Of a DNA stretch of 64,000 nt, positions 49,119 to 58,987 are shown piece after piece. This stretch comes from Fimbriimonadaceae bacterium (lineage in GTDB: Bacteria; Armatimonadota; UBA10988), in assembly GCA_020850355.1 (NCBI GenBank), contig JADZEX010000020.1, positions 186,001-250,000 of the forward strand. Direction: 5' to 3'. How positions within the stretch are numbered: position 1 is the first letter of the stretch; each line of letters opens with the position of its first letter. The translations under genes and the position numbers were made by a program. The notes beneath the pieces were generated by a model, which was not told the DNA's origin, ran no database searches, and saw only the letters and a program-made list of their open reading frames with translations.

Positions 49119-50504
49119 CTACGAGGCGCGCGCGGTGTAGACCACCGTGCGGCTTTGGTTGGCGGGCACCGCAATCTCGGCGGCCTCGACGCCGCCGCCG
49201 ACCGTGGTGCGGGCGAGATTGCCGCCGGCCCGCGGGTCGAGCAGTTCGACGACGACATCCTCCGGCCGCAGGTTGCGCAGCAAAACCTGCCGACGCAGCG
49301 TGCCATCGCCCAGCGGCGTGTCGGTGACCGTCACCGTCAGGTCGTCGGCCGGGCCGAGCAGGAAGCGCATCGTAGCATCCAGCGGCGTCGCCGCGAGGGT
49401 TTGTTGACCGGCCAGGTCGAGCCGGCCGGCCGTGTCGGGAGCGTACAGCCGCACCGGCCCGGGCGGCAGCGGCAGGCCGAGGCCGTTGGCGGCGCTATTG
49501 GCCAGCTCGGCGACCACCTGCGGCGCCGGCTGCCGGCCGGGCCGCAGCTCGACCGCGCGGCGCAGGCCCGAACGCAGGGCGCTGACCTGCGCCAGACAGA
49601 GCCGCCTGGCCTGGCCTTGCGGCAGATCGGCGCGGCGCGGCAGGTAGAAGCGCTGCCCCGACCCGGCCTTGGCGCCGGCCACCGTGCCGCTGGCCGCGTC
49701 GGCCAGGATCAGGCCCACCTCGGGCAGGTCGACCCCGGCCTGGTTGGTGACCTGGACCCAGCTCTCGAACGCCAGTTGCCGGCGGTCGTCGCTGACCGTC
49801 AGGGCATGGTCGACGGCCCAGGTGAAGCCGTCGCTGAGGTAGCTCACCTCAAACTCGCCCTGGCCGCTGCCCGGCGTTTCGACCAGCCAGCTCACCTCGG
49901 GGGCAAAGTCGGGCAGGTCGCGGCCCCGCGGCAAGACCAGCTCGCCGGCCGGGTGAACGTGAATCTCGCCCTCCGAGGCAACCACCACACCGCTCTCTTC
50001 GACCGCCAGCAGCGTGCCCTCGACGCTGTACCGGCCGTCGCGCACCCGCACCTGCTGGCCGACCGCCGCCGCCACCAGATCGGCCGACGAGGTCGCTCCG
50101 GCGGGGCCCTGCTGCTCCAGCAGCCGGAACCCCTCGAGCGGACGCAGCGGCCGCAGGCGGAGGGTGCTGCCGTCGGCCCGGCGGGCCAGTGGCCCAAAGG
50201 TGAGGGTGGTTCGCCCGGTCTCCAGCGGCCAGGTCTGCACCGCGCGCAGCAGCGCCCGGCCGTCGTTGAATAGGGTCACCTGCCGTGGTCCCAGGTCGGG
50301 CGGCGTCTCGCCCCCACGGCGGACCGGCGGCAGCGCCGCGGGGCTGGCCGCGGGCGGCACATAGAGCGGTTCCGGCGCGGCGTCGGCGGCCGCCTGCGGC
50401 TCGTCCCGCAGGTCGCCCGCGGACGGGGTCTGCGCCAGGGCCAACGGCAGCAACAGCAGCCCGCCGGCTCCCAGGGCGACGACGCTCCACCGGATGCGCT
50501 TCAT
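49119..50504 (-). CDS. Secreted DUF4139-like protein
   Basis: Signal peptide; VTLFNDGRALLRAVQTWPLETGRTTLTFGPL; QVLLRNLRPEDVVVELLDPR. Confidence 0.75.
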   Translation of the reverse strand: MKRIRWSVVALGAGGLLLLPLALAQTPSAGDLRDEPQAAADAAPEPLYVPPAASPAALPPVRRGGETPPDLGPRQVTLFNDGRALLRAVQTWPLETGRTTLTFGPLARRADGSTLRLRPLRPLEGFRLLEQQGPAGATSSADLVAAAVGQQVRVRDGRYSVEGTLLAVEESGVVVASEGEIHVHPAGELVLPRGRDLPDFAPEVSWLVETPGSGQGEFEVSYLSDGFTWAVDHALTVSDDRRQLAFESWVQVTNQAGVDLPEVGLILADAASGTVAGAKAGSGQRFYLPRRADLPQGQARRLCLAQVSALRSGLRRAVELRPGRQPAPQVVAELANSAANGLGLPLPPGPVRLYAPDTAGRLDLAGQQTLAATPLDATMRFLLGPADDLTVTVTDTPLGDGTLRRQVLLRNLRPEDVVVELLDPRAGGNLARTTVGGGVEAAEIAVPANQSRTVVYTARAS

Positions 50505-50594
50505 GCTCGTCACCATCGCTTCCCCGCAGCGCAGGAAGTATAGCACACTGCCGCTGCGGCGACCGCCCCTGGCGCTGGCCGGCCCGGATCCGGT

Positions 50595-50623
50595 TTGACA
50601 GTCCGCCGGCCCCGCCTTACACT
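50595..50623 (+). promoter_or_regulatory. Sigma70-like promoter for rpoZ-dnaJ
   Basis: TTGACA-17 bp-TACACT. Confidence 0.7.
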
Positions 50624-50667
50624 ATGAGCTTGCGGCCGTGGCCAGGCCGTGGTTTGGGGAGACTTTC

Positions 50668-50913
50668 TTGCGTAAGAAGTCCGACTACGAACTGATCGCC
50701 GAGAACGGCGGGAAGTACGCCCTGGTGATGGGTGTCACCCGGCGCGCCCGTGAGCTGAACAACGGCGGTCGCGCGCTGGTGGAGGCGCCGTCCCTGAACT
50801 CCGTCGCCACCGCGCTCGAAGAGGTGGCCCAGGACCGCATCCGGATCCTGGCGCCGGCCGCCCCGAAGAAGGCTTCACCGCTGCGGCCGATTCCGGAGCT
50901 GAAGCGCGACTGA
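50668..50913 (+). CDS. rpoZ: DNA-directed RNA polymerase omega subunit
   Basis: KSDYELIAENGGKYALVMGVTRRARELN; TTG 50668 with GGGGAGA upstream preferred over the ORF start at 50638. Confidence 0.85.
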   Translation: MRKKSDYELIAENGGKYALVMGVTRRARELNNGGRALVEAPSLNSVATALEEVAQDRIRILAPAAPKKASPLRPIPELKRD

Positions 50914-50914
50914 C

Positions 50915-52042
50915 ATGCCCGACGCGGTCGACTACTACGAAGCGCTGGGGGTCCCTCGCGACGCGGATCAGGCGGCCATCAAGAAGGCCTTCCGCAAGTT
51001 GGCGCGGGAGCACCATCCCGACGCCAACCCCGACGATCCCCACGCCACCGAGCGCTTCAAGCGCATCGGTGAGGCCTACGCCGTGCTGGGCGATCCCGAG
51101 AAGCGCGCCCAGTATGACCGCTACGGCCAGGTCAACAACGGCGGCGGGCCGCAGTTCGACAGCGACCTGTTTGGCGACCTCGGCGGCATCTTCCAGTCTT
51201 TCTTCGGCATGGGCGGCTTCGAGCAGCAACGACCGGGCGGTCCACGTTCCGGCGATTCGCTCGTGATGCCGCTGGATCTGACCCTCGAGGAAGTCGCCCA
51301 CGGGGTCGAACGGGACGTCAACTACCGCCGCCAGACGACCTGCCCGGAGTGCTTCGGCACGGGGGCCGCCGAGGGCAGCAGCCCGGAGCGCTGCCACACC
51401 TGCGACGGGCATGGCCAGGTCCGTCAGCAGCGGCGCACGATGTTTGGACTGACCACGGTGCTGGCCGTCTGCCCGACCTGCCACGGCAACGGGCAGGTGA
51501 TCCAGAACCCCTGCCGGCGCTGCCGCGGCGAGGGTCGCGTGCAGGAGACCGTCAACCGCACCGTGAAGGTCCCGCCCGGCCTCGAAGAGGGCGTCCGGGT
51601 GAAGGTCAGCGGCGGCGGCGACACCGGGCAGCAGGGCGGTCCGCCGGGTGACCTGTACCTGCAAGTCCGCGTCAAGCGCCACCCGACCTTCCAACGCGAC
51701 GGCAGCGACCTGTTCTGCGAACTGCCCATCAGCTTCGCGCAGGCCGCACTGGGCGATACGCTGCTGGTCCCGGGGATCGACCATCCGCACACCCTGCAAC
51801 TGCCGGCCGGGACCCAGACCGGCGCGCAGTTCCGGATTCCCGGTGGCGGCCTGCCAGCGGCCCGCAGCCCCCAGCACCGCGGCAACCTTTACGTGCAGGT
51901 GCTGCTGGTGACGCCGACCAGCCTGACCGAGGAACAGAAAGAGCTGCTCTTCAAGTTCGCCCACGCGGGCGGTGAGCACGAACTGGAGCCCGAAGAGAAG
52001 TCCTTCTTCGAGCGCCTGGTCGACGCCTTCAAGCGGAAGTAG
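50915..52042 (+). CDS. dnaJ: Chaperone DnaJ
   Basis: J domain YYEALGVPRDADQAAIKKAFRKLAREHHPDANP; four CxxCxGxG-type zinc motifs; C-terminal domain. Confidence 0.96.
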   Translation: MPDAVDYYEALGVPRDADQAAIKKAFRKLAREHHPDANPDDPHATERFKRIGEAYAVLGDPEKRAQYDRYGQVNNGGGPQFDSDLFGDLGGIFQSFFGMGGFEQQRPGGPRSGDSLVMPLDLTLEEVAHGVERDVNYRRQTTCPECFGTGAAEGSSPERCHTCDGHGQVRQQRRTMFGLTTVLAVCPTCHGNGQVIQNPCRRCRGEGRVQETVNRTVKVPPGLEEGVRVKVSGGGDTGQQGGPPGDLYLQVRVKRHPTFQRDGSDLFCELPISFAQAALGDTLLVPGIDHPHTLQLPAGTQTGAQFRIPGGGLPAARSPQHRGNLYVQVLLVTPTSLTEEQKELLFKFAHAGGEHELEPEEKSFFERLVDAFKRK

Positions 52043-52045
52043 CCG

Positions 52046-52360
52046 ATGTCCAGCAACTACAAACTGGTGCGGCTGATTCGCACGCCCAGCAGCGAAGTCT
52101 ACATGATTTGGGAGGCCGACGAGCGGGTCGGACAGGCCGACATCCATTACGCCGAGGGCCTCGTACACTGCACCATCTTGCTGGAGCAGACCCTCGAGCG
52201 GCAGCCGATCGAGGCGCTGATCGCCCAGCTTGACGACGATGTCGTCAGCAGCTACCTGCCCGACTTCGATCGCGAGGACTTCTTCGTCAACGTCTTCAGC
52301 GGCGAGGAGATCCTCAGCTACTCCGACTCCGACGACGACGACGACACGCAGGACGACTGA
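52046..52360 (+). CDS. Small hypothetical protein with acidic tail
   Basis: 104 aa, starts 3 nt after the dnaJ stop; ends YSDSDDDDDTQDD. Confidence 0.65.
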   Translation: MSSNYKLVRLIRTPSSEVYMIWEADERVGQADIHYAEGLVHCTILLEQTLERQPIEALIAQLDDDVVSSYLPDFDREDFFVNVFSGEEILSYSDSDDDDDTQDD

Positions 52361-52374
52361 CGCTCCGCGCCACC

Positions 52375-52404
52375 TTGCAGCCGGTCGTCACCGCGGGTTA
52401 CACT
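52375..52404 (+). promoter_or_regulatory. Possible promoter for MoxR copy 2
   Basis: TTGCAG-18 bp-TACACT. Confidence 0.4.
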
Positions 52405-52423
52405 GTCGCGGCGGGAGGTGCGG

Positions 52424-53422
52424 ATGGACGCCGAGCAACAGGCTGCGCGCTTTCGAGAGCTCCACCAGCAGGTCTGCGCCGAGATCGGCAAGGTCCTGGT
52501 TGGTCAGCAAGCGGTGGTCGACGGCGCGCTCTGCGGGCTGCTGACCGGTGGCCACATCCTGTTGGAAGGCGTCCCCGGCCTGGGCAAGACCTTGCTGGTC
52601 CGCACCCTGGGGCAGGTCACCCAACTCAGCTTCTCGCGGGTGCAGTTCACGCCGGACCTGATGCCCGCCGACATCGTCGGCACCAACTTGCTGCAGCAAG
52701 ATGAGCATGGCGGGCGCCGCTTCGCCTTCAGCCGCGGGCCGGTCTTCGCGCAGATTCTGCTGGCCGACGAGATCAACCGCGCCACCCCGAAGACGCAGTC
52801 GGCGCTGTTGGAGGCGATGCAGGAGCAGCAGGTCACCGTCGGGGGCACCGCCTATCCCTTGCCCGAGCCGTATGTCGTGCTGGCGACCCAGAACCCGATT
52901 GACCTGGAAGGGACCTATCCGTTGCCGGAGGCGCAGCTCGACCGCTTCTTGCTGAAGCTGCAAGTGCCCTTCCCGCCGGCGGCGGATCTGGCCCAGATTC
53001 TGGACCGCACCACCGGCGCCGTGCCGGAGCCGCCGCAGGCGGTGCTCGACGGCCCGACCATTCTGAGTCTGCGGCAGACTGTTCGCGAGGCGGTCTATGT
53101 GCAGCCGGCGGTGCGTGACTACGCCATCCGCCTGATCGTCAACAGCCACCCCGAGCTCGACACGCCCTCGGCGCAGGTCAAGGAGTTCGTCCGCTTCGGC
53201 GCCAGCCCCCGCGGTGGGCAGGCGCTGCTGCTGGCGGCGAAGGTCCGCGCCCTGCTGGCCGGTCGCTTCAACGTGGCGGTCGACGACCTCCGCGCCGTCG
53301 CCCCCGACGCGCTGCGCCACCGGCTGATCCTGAACTTCGAGGGTGACGCCGCCGGGGTCAGCAGCGACCAGGTGATCGACGATCTGCTGGCGGTCACGCC
53401 GACCCCGGCGCAGGTCGGCTAG
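52424..53422 (+). CDS. MoxR family AAA ATPase (copy 2)
   Basis: VLVGQQAVVDGALCGLLTGGHILLEGVPGLGKTLLVRTL; ADEINRATPKTQSALLEAMQEQQVTV. Confidence 0.95.
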   Translation: MDAEQQAARFRELHQQVCAEIGKVLVGQQAVVDGALCGLLTGGHILLEGVPGLGKTLLVRTLGQVTQLSFSRVQFTPDLMPADIVGTNLLQQDEHGGRRFAFSRGPVFAQILLADEINRATPKTQSALLEAMQEQQVTVGGTAYPLPEPYVVLATQNPIDLEGTYPLPEAQLDRFLLKLQVPFPPAADLAQILDRTTGAVPEPPQAVLDGPTILSLRQTVREAVYVQPAVRDYAIRLIVNSHPELDTPSAQVKEFVRFGASPRGGQALLLAAKVRALLAGRFNVAVDDLRAVAPDALRHRLILNFEGDAAGVSSDQVIDDLLAVTPTPAQVG

Positions 53423-54384
53423 CCCACCAGATTGCACGGCGTGCCGGCCAGGAAGGCCCGCACGTTGGCCACCGTGGCGGCCATCAGGCGCTGGCGAGCG
53501 GCCGCGCTGGCCCAGGCGTGGTGCGGCGTGATCCGACAGCGCGGGGCGCTCAGCAGCGGATTGTCCGGCCGGATCGGCTCGCTGCTGACCACGTCGACCG
53601 CGGCTGCGGCCAGCGTACCGTGGTGCAGCGCCGCTGCCAGGTCGGCCTCGTTGACCAGCCCGCCGCGGGCGGTGTTGATCAGCCAGGCGCTCGGCTTCAT
53701 GCGAGCCAGCAGCGCCGCATTCACGAACCCGGCGTTGTCGGCGCGCTGCGGGCAGTGCAGGCTGACCACATCGGCCAGCGCGAAGACCTCATCGAGCTCG
53801 ACGAACGCGAACGGCTCCCAGGACGGCGGGTCGTCGGGCGAGGGGTCCACCGCGATCACCGCCATGCCAAAGGCGTGCGCCAGCTCGCCGACCCGCTTGC
53901 CGATCCGCCCCCAGCCGACGACGCCGAGCGTCAGCCCGGCGAGCTCGACCAGCGGCCCGGCGCTGAAGCTGAAGTCAGGGCAGCGCTGCCAATCGCCGCC
54001 CTGCACCAGCCGGTCATGGTGCCCCACGCGCAGCGCCAGGTCCAGCAGCAGCGCCATCACAAACTGTGCCACGGAGTCGGTCGAGTAGGTCGGCACGTTG
54101 CAGACGACCACCCCGCGCGCCGCGGCGGCGGCGGTGTCGATGATGTTGTAGCCGGTCGCCGTGACCGCGATGCAGCGCAGCTCCGGCAGCGCCGCCAAAG
54201 TCGCCGCGTCGAAGGCGACCTTGTTGGTGACAGCCACCCGCGCGCCGGCCAGGCGCGGCACGGTGTCCGCTGGCGCGGTGCGCGGGTAGACGGCCAGGTC
54301 GCCGAGCTGCGCCAGATCGTCCCAGGGGCAGTCCCCCGGGTTGAGCGTCTGACCGTCCAAGACCACGATTCGCGGGCCGGCCAT
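53419..54384 (-). CDS. D-2-hydroxyacid dehydrogenase
   Basis: LGVVGWGRIGKRVGELAHAFGM; ALLARMKPSAWLINTARGGLVNEADLAAAL; PHHAWAS. Confidence 0.93.
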   Translation of the reverse strand: MAGPRIVVLDGQTLNPGDCPWDDLAQLGDLAVYPRTAPADTVPRLAGARVAVTNKVAFDAATLAALPELRCIAVTATGYNIIDTAAAAARGVVVCNVPTYSTDSVAQFVMALLLDLALRVGHHDRLVQGGDWQRCPDFSFSAGPLVELAGLTLGVVGWGRIGKRVGELAHAFGMAVIAVDPSPDDPPSWEPFAFVELDEVFALADVVSLHCPQRADNAGFVNAALLARMKPSAWLINTARGGLVNEADLAAALHHGTLAAAAVDVVSSEPIRPDNPLLSAPRCRITPHHAWASAAARQRLMAATVANVRAFLAGTPCNLVG

Positions 54385-54387
54385 GGT

Positions 54388-56850
54388 TCACTTCTCCCAG
54401 CGCAGGAACAGCGCATCGCGCGCCGCGACGCTCACCGCAGCCTCCACCAACTGGCCGTTGTTGTGGCCCGGGTCCTGCTCCGGCCGGCCCTGGAAGCGTC
54501 GGAAGCGGGCCCCCGGGGCGAGCTGTGCCAGGTCAAAGACGACCGGCTGCAATGACGGGTTGGCCAGCACGGCGCCCCGCTCGTAACGCCGGAACCAGGC
54601 ATCCGGTGCGGCGTACAGCGCCAGGTCGCGCAACTCCAACGGGCCGTCCCCCTCGGCGGTCACGGTCAGCTCCACGCGGTTCGGCCCAAGGTCGCGGAAG
54701 TAGGCGCCAGCCGCGAACCACTGGTCGCCCGCCCAGCTCATCACTTCGCCCGGCGTGAAGGGCCCCCGCGGTCGCGGCGGGCGGTCAGCCGCGACCACCT
54801 GGAGGTCACCCCAGTAAGCCTGATCCGCGGTGGGCTGGCCGGCCGGTCCTGCGTCGACACTGCCCCGGAGGGTCACCCGCTGACCGCTCCAGGCGCTCAG
54901 ATCGACCTCCCACGGCTGCCAGGCGTAGCCCTGGTGGTGCCGCTCCCAGACCAGCTTGGCAGGACCGTCGGCCAGGCGCACGTGGACTCGGCAGCCGACT
55001 CCATCGGATCGGCTGGGCGCCTGCCGCAGGCCGGTCCAGCCGCGGAGCGTGGCGCGGGGCGGCAGGTCGATGGTGGTCTCCCACCAGGTCTGCCCGCTGG
55101 TGCCCTGGTAGGGCGGATGCACGAACAGCGCGCGATGCCGTTCGTCCTGCAACGCGACGAGGCCGACCGGTCGCAGGAAGGCCCCGGTGCGGGCGTCCAG
55201 CGGCCTGTCCTGACCGGCTGGATCGGTCCAGCCGACCGTGCGCCGGGCCGCCAGCAGGTCACCGGCCGGCCGCAGCGCCAGCTCGACCAACCGCGGCACG
55301 TCGGCCGGGAATCCCGCCGGCGGGCCACTGCGCAGCGCGACCTGCAGCGTCGCATCGCCCGCTGGCAGGTCCAGGTTGGCCAGGGTCACTTGCAGGTCGG
55401 CCCCGGGCTCCGGCGTGATCGTCAGCCGGCCCTCCTGCTGCTGCAGCCGGCCGCCGGCCAGTTGCGTCGGCCAGGGGTGACCGGCCAGCAGATTCGGCGT
55501 CCGCGCCGCCAGCGAGACGGCCGGGCCGCTGGCCTGACCTAGCCAGCCCCGCTCCTGGGCCATCCCGGCGACCAGCTCGTCGAACACCCCGGCCTGCCCG
55601 TCGGACTGCCGCGGCGCCGCCATCGCGGCCGTGAAGGTGCTGTCGGTGAGCAGCGCCGCGGCCAGCACCAGGCGGGTCTGCGACAGCGGCACCTGCAGGT
55701 TGCGCTCGACTCCCGGCACGCCCGGTTCGATCTGCTTGTGGTTGAAGTAGCTCAGCCGGGGCGGTGCCGCGAACTGGGTCCAGTAGCGGTGCCTGTTCAG
55801 TCCGGCCGACCAGTCGACCGCGTCTTTGTCGTGCAGGTCGGGCCAGCCCTCGGACTCGATCCCGTTGAGGGCCGCGACCGCCCGCTGGTGGTGTGCGCTA
55901 TGGCCGTCGGCCAGCCAGAGCTTCTCTGGCCGCGCGGCCCGCAGGCGGCGGCAGAGGTCGTAGACACCCAGGCCGTAGACGTTGCGGCCTTCGCGCAGCC
56001 CGTCGTCAACGCGGTGGTCACCATCGGTGTCGCAGCCGGTCTTGGACCAGCCGAGCACGTCGAACTCGACCCCGTCGCAGGCAGCCAGCCTGCCGCCCGG
56101 GCCGAGCAGCGCCGCGAACTCGGACACGAAGACGTCGGCCGCGGTCCGGCCGGCGGGGTCGCGCGGGCAGGTGGTCGCCCAGTTGTAGTGCCACAGCAGG
56201 TTGTTGGGCTTGCCCCACGGTCCCTCGGTGACGTGGTGTTCGACCACGGCGCCGGCCGGGAAGTCGCGCGTGGCGGTCCCGAACTGGCCGCGGCGCACCG
56301 TGATCGTCTTCGCGGCAAGATCGACGGCCTCCAGCACCACATGCTCCGCGGTCACGAAGTCGAGCCGGCCGTCGCGCAGCTCCGCCAGCAGCAACTCCTC
56401 GGGCCGGCCATCCTCCCGGCCGACCTTGAGCTGGTACGACCTCGCGTCGGCCACCGGCAGCACGGTCGCGGCGGCGCTCACCGCCGCGGTCAGCGGCTCG
56501 CCGGGACGGTACAGGAAGTGGCCGGGATAGAAGCCGGCGGCGTTGCGCGGGTCGCGGGCGTTGCCGTTGTAGTGCAGCAGGACCAGGTGGCTGGGATAGG
56601 CCGCCTTGTAGCGGCTGAAGTAGCCGATGTTGCTGGCGGCGGTGTTGGGGATTTCCTCGTCGAGACACTTCCCGATGATCCCAGAGAGTCGCCCGAAGGC
56701 CGCCAGCCAGTCGTCGAAGGGGGTGCGCCCGCCGCGCGCGGCACCCTCGCTACCGCGGAAGAAGACGGCCCGCGGCCAGGGGTCCTCGGTCAGCGGCACG
56801 GCGCCAGCGACGGTGCCGGCCCACAGCAACAGCAGCCCCGCGTAGCGCAT
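54388..56850 (-). CDS. Secreted glycosidase-like hypothetical protein
   Basis: Signal-like N-term; DGVEFDVLGWSK...LWLADGHSAHHQRAVAALNGIESEG barrel-like segment; C-terminal beta-rich region. Confidence 0.55.
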   Translation of the reverse strand: MRYAGLLLLWAGTVAGAVPLTEDPWPRAVFFRGSEGAARGGRTPFDDWLAAFGRLSGIIGKCLDEEIPNTAASNIGYFSRYKAAYPSHLVLLHYNGNARDPRNAAGFYPGHFLYRPGEPLTAAVSAAATVLPVADARSYQLKVGREDGRPEELLLAELRDGRLDFVTAEHVVLEAVDLAAKTITVRRGQFGTATRDFPAGAVVEHHVTEGPWGKPNNLLWHYNWATTCPRDPAGRTAADVFVSEFAALLGPGGRLAACDGVEFDVLGWSKTGCDTDGDHRVDDGLREGRNVYGLGVYDLCRRLRAARPEKLWLADGHSAHHQRAVAALNGIESEGWPDLHDKDAVDWSAGLNRHRYWTQFAAPPRLSYFNHKQIEPGVPGVERNLQVPLSQTRLVLAAALLTDSTFTAAMAAPRQSDGQAGVFDELVAGMAQERGWLGQASGPAVSLAARTPNLLAGHPWPTQLAGGRLQQQEGRLTITPEPGADLQVTLANLDLPAGDATLQVALRSGPPAGFPADVPRLVELALRPAGDLLAARRTVGWTDPAGQDRPLDARTGAFLRPVGLVALQDERHRALFVHPPYQGTSGQTWWETTIDLPPRATLRGWTGLRQAPSRSDGVGCRVHVRLADGPAKLVWERHHQGYAWQPWEVDLSAWSGQRVTLRGSVDAGPAGQPTADQAYWGDLQVVAADRPPRPRGPFTPGEVMSWAGDQWFAAGAYFRDLGPNRVELTVTAEGDGPLELRDLALYAAPDAWFRRYERGAVLANPSLQPVVFDLAQLAPGARFRRFQGRPEQDPGHNNGQLVEAAVSVAARDALFLRWEK

Positions 56851-56869
56851 CGTGGCCCTCCCGCGGCCG

Positions 56870-57652
56870 TCAGGTCAGGAGCGTGTCCAACCCGACGGTC
56901 AGCCCCGGCGGAAGTCCGAGCACCCGCCGCGCCGCCAGCACCACACCAGGCATGAAGCAGCCCCGGTCGATGCTGCGGTGCGCCAGCCGCAGCGTCTCCC
57001 CGGGCCCGCCCAGCAGGACATCCTGGTCGGCCACCACGCCGGGCATCCGGACGCTGTGCACATGGACGAAGCCGCGGGTCCCACCGCGGGCGCCGGGCAG
57101 CAGCTCGGTCTCGTCGACCGGCGTGTCGCGGAAGGCCTTGCCGCGGGCAGTCAGCATCCCCTCGACGGTCCGCAACGCCGTGCCGCTGGGAGCGTCCTGC
57201 TTGTTCTCGTGGTGGTACTCAATCACCTCGGCATACTCGAAGTACTTCGCCGCCTCGGCCGCGAAGCGCATCAGCAAGACCGCCCCGATCGCGAAGTTGG
57301 GGGCCATGAAGAGCGGCACGCCGTGCTGCTTGCCCTGCCCGTCGAGCTGCCGCAACTCACTCTCGCTGAGGCCGGTGGTACCGATCACCGGAGCTACCCC
57401 GAGGTCGACCAGTTGCGGCAGATTGACCCGCGCCGCGGCGGCCACCGTGAAGTCGATGGCGACCTGCGCCGCGGTCTCCCGCACGGCAGCGGCGAGGTTG
57501 CTGAAGATCGGCAGCCCGGCCTCGCCAACGGCCCCTTCGAGGTCCACCCCACCAACCGCCCGGAGCCCTTCGCTGGCGCGCACCGCCGCGGTGACCATCC
57601 GGCCCATGCGCCCCGCGGCGCCTAACACCAGCACGTTGAGAGGCCTGCTCAC
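56870..57652 (-). CDS. dapB: 4-hydroxy-tetrahydrodipicolinate reductase
   Basis: NVLVLGAAGRMGRMVTAAVRAS; VIGTTGLSESELRQL; APNFAIGAVLLMRFA; YHHENKQDAPSGTAL. GTG start at 57652. Confidence 0.95.
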   Translation of the reverse strand: MSRPLNVLVLGAAGRMGRMVTAAVRASEGLRAVGGVDLEGAVGEAGLPIFSNLAAAVRETAAQVAIDFTVAAAARVNLPQLVDLGVAPVIGTTGLSESELRQLDGQGKQHGVPLFMAPNFAIGAVLLMRFAAEAAKYFEYAEVIEYHHENKQDAPSGTALRTVEGMLTARGKAFRDTPVDETELLPGARGGTRGFVHVHSVRMPGVVADQDVLLGGPGETLRLAHRSIDRGCFMPGVVLAARRVLGLPPGLTVGLDTLLT

Positions 57653-58920
57653 GACTGCACCTCTTTCCACCACGCCGCCGCGCGCCGGTCGGTGACCGGG
57701 CCGACCGCACTCAAGACCCATTCGCCGCGACCCAGCACCCGCTGCGCCACGCGCTGCAGGTCGTCCAAGGTGACTGCCTCCAACGCCGCCAAAGTCTCGG
57801 CGATGCTGACTTGCCGTTGCTCGAACAGCCACCCGCGCGCCAACCGTCCCAGCCGGGCCCCGAGCGACTCGGCGGCCAGCCGGACGGTGGTCAGGGAGTA
57901 CGCCCGCGCCCAGTCGAGCTCCTCCTGCTGCACCGCCCCGGCGACGACCTGCGCCGCTTGCTGGCGCACCACCGCCAACAGCTCGGGCACCTGCTTCGGG
58001 TGGGCCGCCGCTTCGATGCAGAGCATCCCGACATCCCACTGTCCCTGCCAGGAGCTGGCGATGTGGTAGCACAGCCCGCGCTGCTCGCGCACTTCTTGAA
58101 ACAGCCGGCTGCCCATCGTGACGCCGAACAGGCTGTCGAGCAGCCACAATGCCCAGCGGTCGGGATCGGTCGCCGCGAGGGCGGGCGCCGCCAGACAGAG
58201 GTGGACCTGGTCCACCTCCAACCGTTGCGTCGTCAAGCCGCTCTCGAAGCGCGGCGGGCTGGGCGGGTCGGGCGGTGAGCTGACCGGCAGGTCGGCCAGC
58301 GCGGCGGCTGCCAGGTCGTGCAGCCGCGCCGGCTCGACCGCTCCGACCGCGGCCAGCACCAGCCGGTCGGCGGTGTACCAGTGGCGCCGCCGCTGGTCGA
58401 CCGCCGCCGCCGTGAAGGCGCCCACCGTGGCGCTGCTCCCGAGCACCGGCCGGCCGAGGGCGTGTTCACCCCAGGCCTGCCGCGCGGCACGCTCGGAGGC
58501 CACCTCCGACGGCGAGTCCTCGGCCTCCAGGATTTCCTCGAGGACGACCTGCCGCTCGGTCCGGACGTGCTCCTCGTGGGCGGCCCCCCCAATCACCAGC
58601 TCCGCCAGCAGTTCGAGTGCCAGCGGCAAGTGTTCGGGCAGGACCTGCAGCGTGTAGCAGGTCAGGTCGTGGGTGGTGTAGGCGTCGAACTGCCCGCCGA
58701 TGGTCTCCAGGTCGCGCGCCAGCCGCTTGGCGTCGCGGGTGCGCCCGGACTTGAAGGCCATGTGCTCCAGGAAGTGCGCCAGGCCGCTTTCGGCCGGCTC
58801 TTCCTGCCGCGCGCCGCAGCGCAGCCAGACACCCAGATGCACCGACGCCGCGCCGGGCACCGGTTCGCTGACCACCGTGAAGCCCGGCGGCAGCGTGGTT
58901 GTGGTCAGCGGATAGTCCAT
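57649..58920 (-). CDS. M16 family zinc peptidase (mitochondrial processing peptidase-like)
   Basis: SGLAHFLEHMAFKSGRTRD (HxxEH); QFDAYTTHDLTCYTLQVL. Confidence 0.95.
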   Translation of the reverse strand: MDYPLTTTTLPPGFTVVSEPVPGAASVHLGVWLRCGARQEEPAESGLAHFLEHMAFKSGRTRDAKRLARDLETIGGQFDAYTTHDLTCYTLQVLPEHLPLALELLAELVIGGAAHEEHVRTERQVVLEEILEAEDSPSEVASERAARQAWGEHALGRPVLGSSATVGAFTAAAVDQRRRHWYTADRLVLAAVGAVEPARLHDLAAAALADLPVSSPPDPPSPPRFESGLTTQRLEVDQVHLCLAAPALAATDPDRWALWLLDSLFGVTMGSRLFQEVREQRGLCYHIASSWQGQWDVGMLCIEAAAHPKQVPELLAVVRQQAAQVVAGAVQQEELDWARAYSLTTVRLAAESLGARLGRLARGWLFEQRQVSIAETLAALEAVTLDDLQRVAQRVLGRGEWVLSAVGPVTDRRAAAWWKEVQS

Positions 58921-58931
58921 CGCGAGATCCA

Positions 58932-58962
58932 CGACGGCCCGGCCACTGGGGCCGGGCCGTCG
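58932..58962 (-). terminator. 13-bp perfect hairpin between pnp and M16 peptidase
   Basis: CGACGGCCCGGCC-ACTGG-GGCCGGGCCGTCG; no long U-tract. Confidence 0.4.
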
Positions 58963-58987
58963 CCAACGTCAGGAGCCCTTGCGGGCC

